A stretch of 49,274 bases of DNA from contig CABMCB010000053.1 of assembly GCA_902384455.1 (NCBI GenBank), forward strand, positions 1 to 49,274, in the 5' to 3' direction. Positions 16,847-24,377 of this stretch are shown piece by piece. The notes below the pieces were generated by a model. The model worked only from the letters and a program-made list of their open reading frames with translations. It did no database searches and had not been told where the DNA came from. Numbering within the stretch: position 1 is the stretch's first letter; each line of letters starts with the position of its first letter. The position numbers and the translations under genes are program-made. The stretch comes from an uncultured archaeon. Lineage in GTDB: Archaea; Altiarchaeota; Altiarchaeia; IMC4; SCGC-AAA252-I15.

Positions 16847-17253
16847 TGAAACCGCCTCTTTCTCACCAGATGCCCATCGCGTTGGCATGCGGCTTTCTTG
16901 AGGACGGAGGCCGGATTCTGACTCTTACTCGCAGGAGCGCGTCCGGCGGGGAGTACTTTGAGGTGCCTTGCGCGCTGCTTTATTCGGGAGACGACCCTGT
17001 TGCCGCGCTTGTCGATGTCTTTAGGAAGAGTGCATGCATTGACGCGGAAGTTCATGAGGTGTTGTTTCAAAGGCAGCATAATTGCGGTTCGCGCAAGAGA
17101 AAAAAATGGATTTCCGCTTTGGTGTTTAAGGTGACTGCTAAGGAGCGCGTAGCTAAGCCTGCCGTGCCTTACGTCGGATTCAAATGGATTCCGCTTAAGG
17201 ACGTGGGGAAGTACAGGTTTTCAAGGGACTCCGAGTGGATGCGCCCTAAATGA
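16846..17253 (+). CDS. Nudix-fold protein with degenerate catalytic box
   Basis: A 135-residue protein whose strand order fits a Nudix domain: MPIALACGFLEDGGRILTLTRR, then YFEVPCALLYSGDDPVAALVDVFRKS where the Nudix box should be, then ISALVFKVTA. The usual REUXEE catalytic acids are absent from that helix, so it probably does not hydrolyse nucleoside diphosphates in the usual way. The GTG start overlaps the upstream stop (TAGTG, 16844-16848); an ATG at 16870 is possible. Its end overlaps the converging gene at 17246. Confidence 0.55.
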   Translation: MKPPLSHQMPIALACGFLEDGGRILTLTRRSASGGEYFEVPCALLYSGDDPVAALVDVFRKSACIDAEVHEVLFQRQHNCGSRKRKKWISALVFKVTAKERVAKPAVPYVGFKWIPLKDVGKYRFSRDSEWMRPK

Positions 17254-19165
17254 CTTTGTAGAGCGTGACGTCGGCGTTTTGAGCGTAAATGACGAACTGA
17301 GGTTCGCCCAGCCGGGTCTTTAGGTCGTAGAGCGGCTTGCACACGTCAGAGTTGCTTTTGCAAAGCGCAGTGCAGGAACTGTCGCATAATATGAAATCAT
17401 AGCCGGCCTCCTTCATGACCCTGCTTATTTCAACGGCATCGGGGGGTTTAGTCTTCAGCAGTTGGATTAACTCCGCCGTCTTGTTTTCCCACGACGCCAC
17501 GCTCAAATCCATACCTACTACGTACGCCGCAGGCAAACACACAGGCAAAACACTTGACCCCTTAGGCAAACCAGAAAGCACCTGATAATTCCCCGAAACG
17601 CCGTACAAACTCAAGTCAGTCGGCCACTGACCGTCAGTCTGAACCACCGCCTTAGGCCAAGCGGACGTCAGAAGTACGCCTGCGCAGATTAAGCCCACTA
17701 TTATGCGGCCTCCGGCTGCTTCGTGGCGGGCTGTGTAGTCGATGAATGCTAGGCCGTATGCTGCGATGTATGCTGCGGGGAATGCTATTGCGCCCCACAT
17801 TCTTGGTGCGAGTGTTGTGGCCGGGTGGCCGTAGCTCATTAGTGCTATGGCGGTTAGTGTGAGCCATGTTAGTGTTAGGGTGGTGTTTTGGGTTGACGCT
17901 TTTTCTTTGAATGCGGGTGTGTCTTTTCGTTTTAGGGTTGTGTATGCTGCGGTTGGTAGGGATATTAGTAGGAGTAGGAAGTATGTGGTGCCGAATCCTG
18001 TGTGTAGGTATATGTTGCCTTGGGGTTTGGCTATTGCGAGTTCGTATAGGGAGTATGTGTTTTCTTTGCCTTGGATGGTGTAGTTTCCTGTTACGAATTG
18101 TTTGCCTGCGTTGTCTATGGCCGGCAGTTCCCAGCCGTATGTGCCCATTAGGTAGACCCAGAATGTTAGTCCTAGGATTATTCCCACTGTTGCGGCTGCG
18201 ATTGTTCTGCGGCGGTTTGTTTTCTTTTCGGGTATTGCCGCAAAGAGTATGATTGTGAATGCGTTTATGATTGCTAGAAATGGTTGTATTAGGAGGGCTC
18301 CTGCGGCTGGCAGCGCTGAAGCCATCATTGTTTTCCTGTTTATGTGCGCTTCCGCGAGCATTGTGAGCGCGGGGTACAGTGCGGTTAAGGCGTATGTGTG
18401 GGCCCATATTGCGTGGGTTTGGTATCCCGGCAGGCATGCCGTAAGTAATGATGCGTAGAAGGCTAGCGTCCTGTTTTTGCTCAGCCGGTATGCCAGCAGG
18501 TACGCGAATGCTACGCCTAATGCCGCTATCAGTGCGTTGCCTGCTTTGAGGGTCCATGATATTGAAGGGTTAGGTTGCGCCGCAACTCCGATTAATGTGT
18601 CGTAGAATGGCGGGTAAGGCATCAGGTAATGGCTGACGTAGACGCCGGAGGGAGGAGTGTATGAACCGGTCTCACGGACGTAATACGCGCCTGCGGCATG
18701 CTGCCAGCTGTCGCCGTCCTCAAGGAACCACTGGTTAAATGCGCCTAAAGTGAACAGCATTAAGAGCGCAAGCGCCACCGCCAAACAGCCATAGAACGGC
18801 GCCTTGTCTTCGGACAGTTTTTTAGCCGGCCTCTTAAGTCGCGTCCGCTGCGCATAGGTTATGAAAGGTATGAGCCAGCAGACTGTGATGTAGATATACC
18901 ACCTGTGGGGTATGCCAAGCAACTCGAATATGAATGCGAGAAAGGGGAATGATGCGAGCCCGACTCCGATCTCCAGGAATATTCTTTCTCCTGCGCTCCA
19001 AAAGTCGGATTTGTATGAGGATAGAATTGCGGATCCTAAACCTAGAGGAATCCCCAGAAGGAGGATTACGGAAGCTAACCGCGCTAAACTCGAGGGTTCG
19101 CCTGCCGGGAATAAAAGCAGGTCACCGATTAGAAGAAGACACAGCAAGTAAGCCCATTTCTTCAT
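17246..19165 (-). CDS. Polytopic GT-C type glycosyltransferase-like membrane protein
   Basis: A 639-residue protein with about twelve membrane helices and a roughly 140-residue C-terminal domain outside them. After the fourth helix comes FLEDGDSWQHA (148-157). Its acidic pair Asp150/Asp152 with a nearby His matches the first-loop acidic motif of GT-C enzymes, which use lipid-phosphate sugars. The C-terminal part contains CDSSCTALCKSNSDVC, several Cys that may form disulfides. Transfer of a sugar to a protein or glycan on the cell surface is inferred. Codon choice flips near 17680, inside the gene. It converges on the Nudix gene with an 8-nt overlap. Confidence 0.7.
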   Translation of the reverse strand: MKKWAYLLCLLLIGDLLLFPAGEPSSLARLASVILLLGIPLGLGSAILSSYKSDFWSAGERIFLEIGVGLASFPFLAFIFELLGIPHRWYIYITVCWLIPFITYAQRTRLKRPAKKLSEDKAPFYGCLAVALALLMLFTLGAFNQWFLEDGDSWQHAAGAYYVRETGSYTPPSGVYVSHYLMPYPPFYDTLIGVAAQPNPSISWTLKAGNALIAALGVAFAYLLAYRLSKNRTLAFYASLLTACLPGYQTHAIWAHTYALTALYPALTMLAEAHINRKTMMASALPAAGALLIQPFLAIINAFTIILFAAIPEKKTNRRRTIAAATVGIILGLTFWVYLMGTYGWELPAIDNAGKQFVTGNYTIQGKENTYSLYELAIAKPQGNIYLHTGFGTTYFLLLLISLPTAAYTTLKRKDTPAFKEKASTQNTTLTLTWLTLTAIALMSYGHPATTLAPRMWGAIAFPAAYIAAYGLAFIDYTARHEAAGGRIIVGLICAGVLLTSAWPKAVVQTDGQWPTDLSLYGVSGNYQVLSGLPKGSSVLPVCLPAAYVVGMDLSVASWENKTAELIQLLKTKPPDAVEISRVMKEAGYDFILCDSSCTALCKSNSDVCKPLYDLKTRLGEPQFVIYAQNADVTLYKVI

Positions 19166-19270
19166 CTCGTCAGAGAGTAAGGATTTCGCGCTTAAGTTTG
19201 GCTTGTCTGGCAGAAGTAAGTGATAGGGCAGACTAAATAAGATTTCTTAGCCAGTCGTATAGGCGGGTGT

Positions 19271-19993
19271 TTATCTGCGGCTGAATCCTCGTTTTCTGCG
19301 TTGGCGTCGTTTGCGTTCCAATGCTTCAAGGAGGTATGGTTGAGGTTCGGCTGTGCTTATGAATTCTTCGAGCGGCGCGTCAAACCCTTCTTTGCCCCAT
19401 TGCTTGAGCACTTCGCGGGTGAGGATTTTGTAGATGAGTGCGAGAGAGTTCTTTCCTTTGTTGTTGCTTGGTATGACGAAGTCGATGTTCTTTAGGCGGG
19501 TGTTTGTGTCGCAGATTGCTAGCACCGTGATTCCTGATGCTGCCGCCTCCTTTATGGCTTGCTGGTCTGCGGTGGGGTCTGTGACTATAAGTAGTTTGGG
19601 TTCAACGTACGAGCGTATGTTTGGGTTCGTGAGTGTGCCTGAGACGAAGCGTTCTGGAACTGTTTTTGCGCCGGTGTATGTGGCGAACTTTTTTGCCGGC
19701 TGCCTGCCGTAAACGCGGTTGCTGACTACGAGTATTTCTTCAGGGCGGAACCTGGCGATAAACTGGGAAGCAAGCCTTAGGCGCTCGTCAATCTTCTGGA
19801 CGTCGAAAACGCAAAGCTTGTCGCTCCTAATCTTGTATATGAACGGACGCATGTCGGAGGTCCTGTATTTGAGGCCTACGTGTACGCCGTTGCTTAGGTA
19901 GTCGTCTAGTGAAACCAGGAGGTTTTCAGATGATGCCTTCGGTTGTTCAAGCAGTTCGGCTTGCGTCGTGGCGGTTGTTTCTTCTTCGCTCAT
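19271..19993 (-). CDS. rps2: Small subunit ribosomal protein uS2
   Basis: A 240-residue archaeal S2 with an acidic N-terminal extension of about 25 residues. The core shows GVHVGLKYRTSDMRPFIYKI, VFDVQKIDERLRLASQFIAR and ILVVSNRVYGRQPAKKFA. The tail is basic (RKRRQRRKRGFSRR). The ATG overlaps the rpoK stop codon (TGA, 19990-19992), so S2 is the last gene of the superoperon. Confidence 0.97.
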   Translation of the reverse strand: MSEEETTATTQAELLEQPKASSENLLVSLDDYLSNGVHVGLKYRTSDMRPFIYKIRSDKLCVFDVQKIDERLRLASQFIARFRPEEILVVSNRVYGRQPAKKFATYTGAKTVPERFVSGTLTNPNIRSYVEPKLLIVTDPTADQQAIKEAAASGITVLAICDTNTRLKNIDFVIPSNNKGKNSLALIYKILTREVLKQWGKEGFDAPLEEFISTAEPQPYLLEALERKRRQRRKRGFSRR

Positions 19994-20166
19994 TTTCTTT
20001 TGATTGTGAGGGGAATTACGTCCTTTTCGTATTCGAGTTTTGCGATTTCAAGTGTCGTGAGGGCGATTGCAGGCAGTTTAGCCAGTACTGGCGCGCCCAT
20101 CTTGAGTTGGAGGGCGCGAGCGCCGATTAGGCGGGCCTTCTCGTATTTGGTTAGTTCCTCTTTCAT
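19990..20166 (-). CDS. rpoK: RNA polymerase subunit K (Rpb6/omega homologue)
   Basis: A short gene of 58 residues, easy to miss. It reads MKEELTKYEKARLIGARALQ followed by KMGAPVLAKLP, the hallmark of RpoK, which clamps the largest subunit during polymerase assembly. The ATG at 20164-20166 follows the rpoN stop by 3 nt, and GGAGGG from the end of rpoN (20173-20178) serves as its ribosome binding site. The stop TGA overlaps the S2 start (ATGA). Confidence 0.95.
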   Translation of the reverse strand: MKEELTKYEKARLIGARALQLKMGAPVLAKLPAIALTTLEIAKLEYEKDVIPLTIKRK

Positions 20167-20169
20167 CCT

Positions 20170-20367
20170 CTATACCCTCCTGTACTTCATTATTTCATCG
20201 ACGATGTCGTTGTGGGATATGAACATCCTGCGGCAGCAGTAGCGGCTGTAGCCTAGGTTATCGAGGACTTTGGCGGGGTTTTCTCCTCCGGTCGAGCGCT
20301 TCTTGTATTCTTCCCAGTGGTGGGATATCGGCTTCCCGCATGTGAAGCAACGCATCGGTATTATCAT
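20170..20367 (-). CDS. rpoN: RNA polymerase subunit N (Rpb10 homologue)
   Basis: A 65-residue zinc protein of the polymerase core. Cys7 and Cys10 in MRCFTCGKP and the Cys44-Cys45 pair in SRYCCRRMFISHND are the four zinc ligands of this family. The start MIIPMRCFTCG is the usual one. It follows uS9 by five bases. The archaeal rpoN is unrelated to bacterial sigma-54. Confidence 0.97.
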   Translation of the reverse strand: MIIPMRCFTCGKPISHHWEEYKKRSTGGENPAKVLDNLGYSRYCCRRMFISHNDIVDEIMKYRRV

Positions 20368-20372
20368 TTTTT

Positions 20373-20789
20373 CTATCTGTAACTCTTCTGGCGCTTGTGG
20401 CGCGGGCCCTTGCTGCTTTGGCTGGGCTTGTGCGGTTCAGTCAGCCGGCTGTCTCCGGCTATGAGCGTTCTGTTGAATGCTAGGTAATGGGACAGCAGCG
20501 CTTCGCCTCCGGTCCATTGGGAAAGTCCTCTTGCTATGCTGTTTGCTGCAGCTTCTGCCTGGCTTATTACTCCTCCGCCTTTGACTGTGGTGTCTATGTT
20601 GATTGCGGACAGGTCAACGTGGTCTTTTGCGAGTAAAAGCACTTCTTGCACCAGCATCCGGGATACGTCTGTGCCGTATACGGGCAGAGGTATCTTGTTT
20701 ATTCGGACTACGCCTTTTCCGGACTGTATTGTCGTTCGGGCTATGGCCTTCTTTCTTTTTCCGGATATATGCAGTATTTTTTCTGGCAT
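20373..20789 (-). CDS. rps9: Small subunit ribosomal protein uS9
   Basis: A 138-residue S9. ISGKRKKAIARTTIQSGKG begins the protein, VKGGGVISQAEAAANSIARG is the conserved middle, and the basic tail ends KGPRHKRQKSYR, which in this family reaches toward the P-site tRNA. The start codon shares a base with the uL13 stop region (20789). Confidence 0.97.
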   Translation of the reverse strand: MPEKILHISGKRKKAIARTTIQSGKGVVRINKIPLPVYGTDVSRMLVQEVLLLAKDHVDLSAINIDTTVKGGGVISQAEAAANSIARGLSQWTGGEALLSHYLAFNRTLIAGDSRLTEPHKPSQSSKGPRHKRQKSYR

Positions 20790-21232
20790 CAGTACTTCCC
20801 TCCGAGTTCTTTGCAGAGTGCCCCGACAGTTATGTAGTTTGCTAGTGACTTAGGTTTCATCGGCGGATTAATCTTTCCTTTTGTTACGTCAACGTCATGC
20901 TGCTTTTTAATTTCTTCTTTGGGTACGCCCATGTACACCATTATGCGCGAGAACGCTTCTCTCCCGCGGCTTTTCTCGTAAGGCAGCATACCTCGAATAG
21001 CCCTGCGGACATAGCGGTCAGGGCGGCGCTGGTGAAACGGACCCCTAAGGGGGCTGGCGTTGTTTTTTATGCTGAGCTTTACGCGCCCTTCTTCCACCAA
21101 CATGTCGGGTTTACCGGACACTAATGATTTTTCCGCGTTGACTATGATTATCTCTTCCTTTGTTGAAAGAGCCGCCTTGGCTACGTATGCTGCGAGTCGG
21201 CCTAACGTTTGGTTTGTTGCGTCTACTATCAT
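20789..21232 (-). CDS. rpl13: Large subunit ribosomal protein uL13
   Basis: A 147-residue archaeal L13. MIVDATNQTLGRLAAYVAK opens the protein, followed by IIIVNAEKSLVSGK, GPFHQRRPDRYVRRAIRGML and YEKSRGREAFSRIMVYMGVP. It overlaps the start of uS9 by one base and follows eL18 directly, the standard archaeal order. Confidence 0.97.
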   Translation of the reverse strand: MIVDATNQTLGRLAAYVAKAALSTKEEIIIVNAEKSLVSGKPDMLVEEGRVKLSIKNNASPLRGPFHQRRPDRYVRRAIRGMLPYEKSRGREAFSRIMVYMGVPKEEIKKQHDVDVTKGKINPPMKPKSLANYITVGALCKELGGKY

Positions 21233-21235
21233 TTT

Positions 21236-21598
21236 TTAGCAGATTATTTTGATGTTTGTTCCGGACGGGTTTTCTTTTGCTATGTCGAGTATGCTTTTGT
21301 GGCTTCCTCCGGCGGATTCTATTTTGATTTTAGCTCCTTCAGTGAACTGGAAGGCGGCTACTATTACGCTGTGGTCTATGTCTCCGTCACCTAAGACTTT
21401 TCCAGGCACGACTATTATGTCGCCGTCTTGAGTGAACCGGTTGATTTTGTGGATGTTGACTTCCCTGCGTTGGCGTCTGCTTCGGGACAGTTCCTTGGCT
21501 ACGCGTTCCCATATGGCGGAGTCTTCCTTAGACGCCTTCTTCAGTTGCTGGATGACATCCAGCCTCGCCGGGTTTTCGTATCGAATGGTTCTTACCAT
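21236..21598 (-). CDS. rpl18e: Large subunit ribosomal protein eL18
   Basis: A 120-residue eL18, found only in archaea and eukaryotes. Visible motifs are AKELSRSRRQRREVNIHKIN, VVPGKVLGDGDIDHSVIVAA and ESAGGSHKSILDIAKENPSG. It lies between tRNA-Leu and uL13. Confidence 0.96.
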   Translation of the reverse strand: MVRTIRYENPARLDVIQQLKKASKEDSAIWERVAKELSRSRRQRREVNIHKINRFTQDGDIIVVPGKVLGDGDIDHSVIVAAFQFTEGAKIKIESAGGSHKSILDIAKENPSGTNIKIIC

Positions 21599-21626
21599 TT
21601 TCTTATGTTATGAACGTGATTGGGGA

Positions 21627-21709
21627 TGCGGGGGACGAGGTTCGAACTCGCGTAGGCCTTCGCCACACGGCCCTCAACCGTGCCCGTTTGACCACTCCGG
21701 CACCCCCGC
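21627..21709 (-). tRNA. tRNA-Leu (GAG anticodon)
   Basis: This 83-nt class II tRNA is read on the minus strand. The acceptor stem GCGGGGG/CCCCCGC closes perfectly. The anticodon stem CACGG/CCGTG holds the loop TTGAGGG, giving anticodon GAG for CUC/CUU leucine codons. A long variable arm (TGGCGAAGGCCTA) and the T loop TTCGAAC follow. The discriminator is A and CCA is not encoded. No intron is present. The gene lies inside the ribosomal superoperon between rpoD and eL18. Confidence 0.96.
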
Positions 21710-21716
21710 GTAGGCA

Positions 21717-22319
21717 TCAAGCGATTTTTTCGCTGAATACCTCCATCTTTTCGTTGAGGACTTTGAACGCTTCCAAGAGCAATTCTTCCACAGGCAACTG
21801 GCCGAATGACTCCACGAAGGCGTCTATTCTGCCGTCCTGTTTTTGCTCGTAGGACATCAGTCCTGCCTGCCATTTGATGTGTTCGCGGCCGGTGCCGAGT
21901 CGGGCTGTGGCTTCGAGTTTGATGTGCTGGTCTGCGTTGAGTTTGTTTATGAGTGTTGTCGGGTATACGGGTGTTATTTCTGGGTCCTGAGGGTTTAGGT
22001 CGCTTGCGTGGACTATTCCTGGGCCTGTTATGTCGAGTGTGAATTGTGCTTTTTCTAGCGCTTTTCCTTTTCCTTTTGTTTTTTGGCCGGGTAGCGCGTA
22101 GTTTTTGAGGTCTGTTTTTAGGGGTGTTAGTCCTAGGCGGTGGGCGAGCATTTCGTCGTTTAGGGCGCTTGTGTTGTCGTGGAATGTCACTTCTTCTATG
22201 GCCATGACGGGCACTTCGCTTATGACGATTCGCCTTAGAGCGTTGATGACGGCCGCGTCTGCGCCTTTTACGGTGAATGTTATGACATCACCTTTCTTTT
22301 TCAGGTTTGTGACCTCCAT
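21717..22319 (-). CDS. rpoD: RNA polymerase subunit D (Rpb3/alpha homologue), compact form
   Basis: A 200-residue subunit that starts polymerase assembly by pairing with RpoL. The dimer part ALRRIVISEVPVMAIEEVTF, the motif DEMLAHRLGLTPLKTD and the C-terminal KLEATARLGTGREHIKWQAG are all clear. The Cys-rich insert and iron-sulfur domain seen in many archaeal RpoD are absent, so it is about 60 residues shorter than the longer homologues. This is the archaeal rpoD, not the bacterial sigma factor. Confidence 0.96.
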   Translation of the reverse strand: MEVTNLKKKGDVITFTVKGADAAVINALRRIVISEVPVMAIEEVTFHDNTSALNDEMLAHRLGLTPLKTDLKNYALPGQKTKGKGKALEKAQFTLDITGPGIVHASDLNPQDPEITPVYPTTLINKLNADQHIKLEATARLGTGREHIKWQAGLMSYEQKQDGRIDAFVESFGQLPVEELLLEAFKVLNEKMEVFSEKIA

Positions 22320-22322
22320 TTT

Positions 22323-22928
22323 TTATACTCTCCTCCCGCGTTTTCCGCCTTTGATTCGGCAGCCGTCGTGTGGGATGGGCGTGACGTCTTCTATGCGTCC
22401 GATTTTGATTCCTGCTCTGGATAGCGCGCGTATTGCGGCTTGGGCTCCTTTTCCGGGGTAGCGGGGGCCGTTGTGGCCGCCTGGTGCTCTTACTCGGATG
22501 TGGACGCCGGTGAATCCTTTTTCGCGTAGTGCGTCGGCGATGCCCATTGCGGATTGCATTGCTGCGTATGGGCTGCTTTCTTCTCTTTGGCTTTTTACCA
22601 TCATTCCGCCGGATACGACTTTGATTGTTTCTGCGCTTGTGATGTCTGTTGCGTGGAGTATTGTGTTGTTTTTGCTGCTGTATATGTGTAGGATGCCCCA
22701 TAGGTCTTGTTTGGGTTTTTGGGCTTCTTCTGCGATTTCTTCAGCTGGAACTTCTGCTTTTGCTTCTTCGGCGGGCTCTTTTTTCTCCGTCTTTGTTGTT
22801 TCGCCGCTTTCTTCAGATTTCTTTTTTCTTGCGCGCTTTGGTTTTTCCTTGGTTTCTTCGGTCGCCTTGGCTTCCTTGGGCTGTGCGACTTCTTCCTGCG
22901 CGTCCTTCGGATCTGTTTCGTCGGTCAT
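22323..22928 (-). CDS. rps11: Small subunit ribosomal protein uS11 with charged N-terminal extension
   Basis: Residues 75-201 form a normal archaeal uS11: [40 protein letters not shown] and [17 protein letters not shown]. Ahead of it is a low-complexity tail of about 73 residues made mostly of Glu, Lys and Ala. The usual archaeal protein has about 130 residues. Internal starts are lacking before the core, and the upstream ATG lies 17 nt after uS4 as expected. The tail is likely disordered. Confidence 0.95.
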   Translation of the reverse strand: MTDETDPKDAQEEVAQPKEAKATEETKEKPKRARKKKSEESGETTKTEKKEPAEEAKAEVPAEEIAEEAQKPKQDLWGILHIYSSKNNTILHATDITSAETIKVVSGGMMVKSQREESSPYAAMQSAMGIADALREKGFTGVHIRVRAPGGHNGPRYPGKGAQAAIRALSRAGIKIGRIEDVTPIPHDGCRIKGGKRGRRV

Positions 22929-22945
22929 GTTTTTGAATCGGATTT

Positions 22946-23533
22946 TTATTCGGCAGTTTCTACTGCGATTGGAGCCGGCTGCTCAACAGCGGGTGCTGTC
23001 GGGTGGGCTTTTTTGGTTGCGGCTTCTTTTGCCATTGCGGCTTGTGCTTCTTTTATTGCGAGTATTTTTTCGACCAGCTGGATTTTTCCTTCTTCTTCGG
23101 TCGAGACTATGTATGTCGGCATGTCGACTATTCTGTCGCCGACTTTGATGTGCCGGTGGATAATGAACTGGCGGGCTTGCGCGATGGTGTTGGCGAGGCC
23201 TTTTCGGTATACGACTGTTTGCAGGCGTCTTTCCAGCAGGTTTTCTATGGTTAGTGCGAGTACGTCGTCGAGGGTTTTGGCGTCTGCTATTCCGCTTTTG
23301 CGCAGGATGTCCAGGAGTTCTTTTCTTTCTTTCTGGGTTTGGTCTTCAGGTAGGCTCAGTAGTTTTCGGGCGTTCTGTCTGAAGCGGCGTATGGCTTGGT
23401 TTGCGCGCCATATTTCCTTCATGCTCCTTAAGCCGTATTTCTTTTTTGTTTCTGTCTCCTGTACTATGCGTTCGCTTTTCCAGGGGTGGCTTGGGTGCGA
23501 GTATTTTTTATGTGCTTTTCGTGGGTCTCCCAT
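22946..23533 (-). CDS. rps4: Small subunit ribosomal protein uS4
   Basis: A 195-residue S4. [20 protein letters not shown] is the archaeal start, and the S4 RNA-binding domain spans [20 protein letters not shown] to [17 protein letters not shown]. The last 35 residues form an Ala/Pro-rich tail. It lies between uS13 and uS11. Confidence 0.97.
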   Translation of the reverse strand: MGDPRKAHKKYSHPSHPWKSERIVQETETKKKYGLRSMKEIWRANQAIRRFRQNARKLLSLPEDQTQKERKELLDILRKSGIADAKTLDDVLALTIENLLERRLQTVVYRKGLANTIAQARQFIIHRHIKVGDRIVDMPTYIVSTEEEGKIQLVEKILAIKEAQAAMAKEAATKKAHPTAPAVEQPAPIAVETAE

Positions 23534-23542
23534 TGTGAACCT

Positions 23543-24139
23543 CTATTTTTTCTCCGTTGAACCCGAACCTGTTGATGCGGGTTGCTCTTTCTTTCGGACG
23601 ACGCCGATTGCGCCTCCTTTGCGGAATGTTGAGCGTGTGCGTTGGCCTCTTACTGGTTGGCCTGTTGCGTGGCGGAAGCCTTTCCAGCTTCTTATCCGCT
23701 TTAGTCTGGCGATGTCTTCTCGCACTGCGATTTCGACTTCGGGGCCGATTAGGTGGTGGTTTCCGCCGTCTATGGGGTCTTTTCGGCGGTTTATCATCCA
23801 GTTGGGCACCGCTTGGCTTATTGAAGAAATGATTGCTTCGAGTTTTTCTACGTCGGCTTCAGTTAGGGTTCCCAGCTTCTTTTTCTGGGGGTAGCCGGCT
23901 TGCCGCACTATGGCGGTCGCTATTTGGGGGCCGACTCCTTTGATTCGTGTGATTGCGCGGCGTATGTCTAGGTTTCCTTCTAGTACTACTCCTGAAACTC
24001 TGACTAGGTGTGTGAATCCGTCTTCTGTTGTTTCGGCTGGTTTTTTAGCGTGTCCGCCTTCTGGCTTCGGCTTGTTGGCCTTGGCTTTCTTTTTGGCGTC
24101 TTCAGGTATTTCCAGCGGTTTGGTTTCAGGTTTTGGCAT
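23543..24139 (-). CDS. rps13: Small subunit ribosomal protein uS13 with Lys/Pro-rich N-terminal extension
   Basis: From about residue 41 this is an archaeal uS13: LVRVSGVVLEGNLDIRRAIT, RIKGVGPQIATAIVRQAGY, WMINRRKDPIDGGNHHL and HATGQPVRGQRTRSTFRKGG. About 40 extra residues rich in Lys, Pro and Glu precede it. It is the first protein gene of the superoperon and starts only 15 nt after the 3' end of tRNA-Ser. Confidence 0.96.
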   Translation of the reverse strand: MPKPETKPLEIPEDAKKKAKANKPKPEGGHAKKPAETTEDGFTHLVRVSGVVLEGNLDIRRAITRIKGVGPQIATAIVRQAGYPQKKKLGTLTEADVEKLEAIISSISQAVPNWMINRRKDPIDGGNHHLIGPEVEIAVREDIARLKRIRSWKGFRHATGQPVRGQRTRSTFRKGGAIGVVRKKEQPASTGSGSTEKK

Positions 24140-24154
24140 CGTATTCGTTCGAAA

Positions 24155-24258
24155 CGCCGAGGTTGGGATTTGAACCCAAGAGGCCTTTCGGCCACGGGTT
24201 TACTCGTCTTTTATGGATTTCAAGACCCGCGCGATAGACCGGACTCCGCCACCTCGGC
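24155..24258 (-). tRNA. tRNA-Ser (TGA anticodon) with an 18-nt intron
   Basis: Class II tRNA on the minus strand, 86 nt when spliced. The acceptor stem GCCGAGG/CCTCGGC is perfect, the T loop is TTCAAAT, the discriminator is G and CCA is not encoded. The anticodon stem CGGGT/ACCCG encloses CTTGAA, then an intron at 24201-24218, then A. The anticodon is TGA (UCA codons). Around the junctions CTTG pairs with CGAG of the intron, flanked by the three-base bulges AAA and TAA. This is a canonical bulge-helix-bulge at position 37/38 for the archaeal splicing endonuclease. The long variable arm GGCCGAAAGGCC confirms a serine tRNA. Confidence 0.96.
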
Positions 24259-24266
24259 TTTTTTAT

Positions 24267-24345
24267 TGTGCGAAGAGTTACCGTCAAGGGCGCAAGGCCC
24301 GACTAAACCCACTCTTGGGCGACCAGTTTCTTTCGAAACCGTAGA
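24267..24345 (-). other. Hairpin-rich leader upstream of tRNA-Ser, possible structured RNA
   Basis: Between the promoter and tRNA-Ser the minus strand can form GTTTC-GAAA-GAAAC (24326-24339), CCCA-AGAG-TGGG (24308-24319) and GTC-GGGC-CTTGC-GCCC-TT-GAC (24283-24303). Alternatively AAGAG (24312-24316) pairs with CTCTT (24273-24277), closing a two-sided pocket below the last hairpin, and ACA (24267-24269) follows three bases later. That second fold resembles an H/ACA guide RNA, but I see no clear L7Ae kink-turn. It may simply be the leader of the tRNA-ribosomal transcript. Confidence 0.3.
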
Positions 24346-24365
24346 TGTTATAATGGGCATACGGA

Positions 24366-24375
24366 CTATATAAAT
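24366..24375. promoter_or_regulatory. TATA box between the ribosomal superoperon and the HAD gene
   Basis: The near-symmetric CTATATAAAT can act on both strands. On the minus strand it reads TTTATATAG and would start a transcript near 24343 that runs through the hairpins, tRNA-Ser and the ribosomal genes; it is the strongest promoter-like site before that operon. On the plus strand it would start near 24395, inside the HAD reading frame, which raises doubt about that gene's first codons. Confidence 0.45.
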
Positions 24376-24377
24376 GC

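Noticed and set aside
22707-23894. 395-residue plus-strand frame over uS11, uS4 and uS13
   Set aside because: Antisense shadow of three certain ribosomal genes, rich in Phe/Leu/Ser from reading Glu/Lys codons backward.
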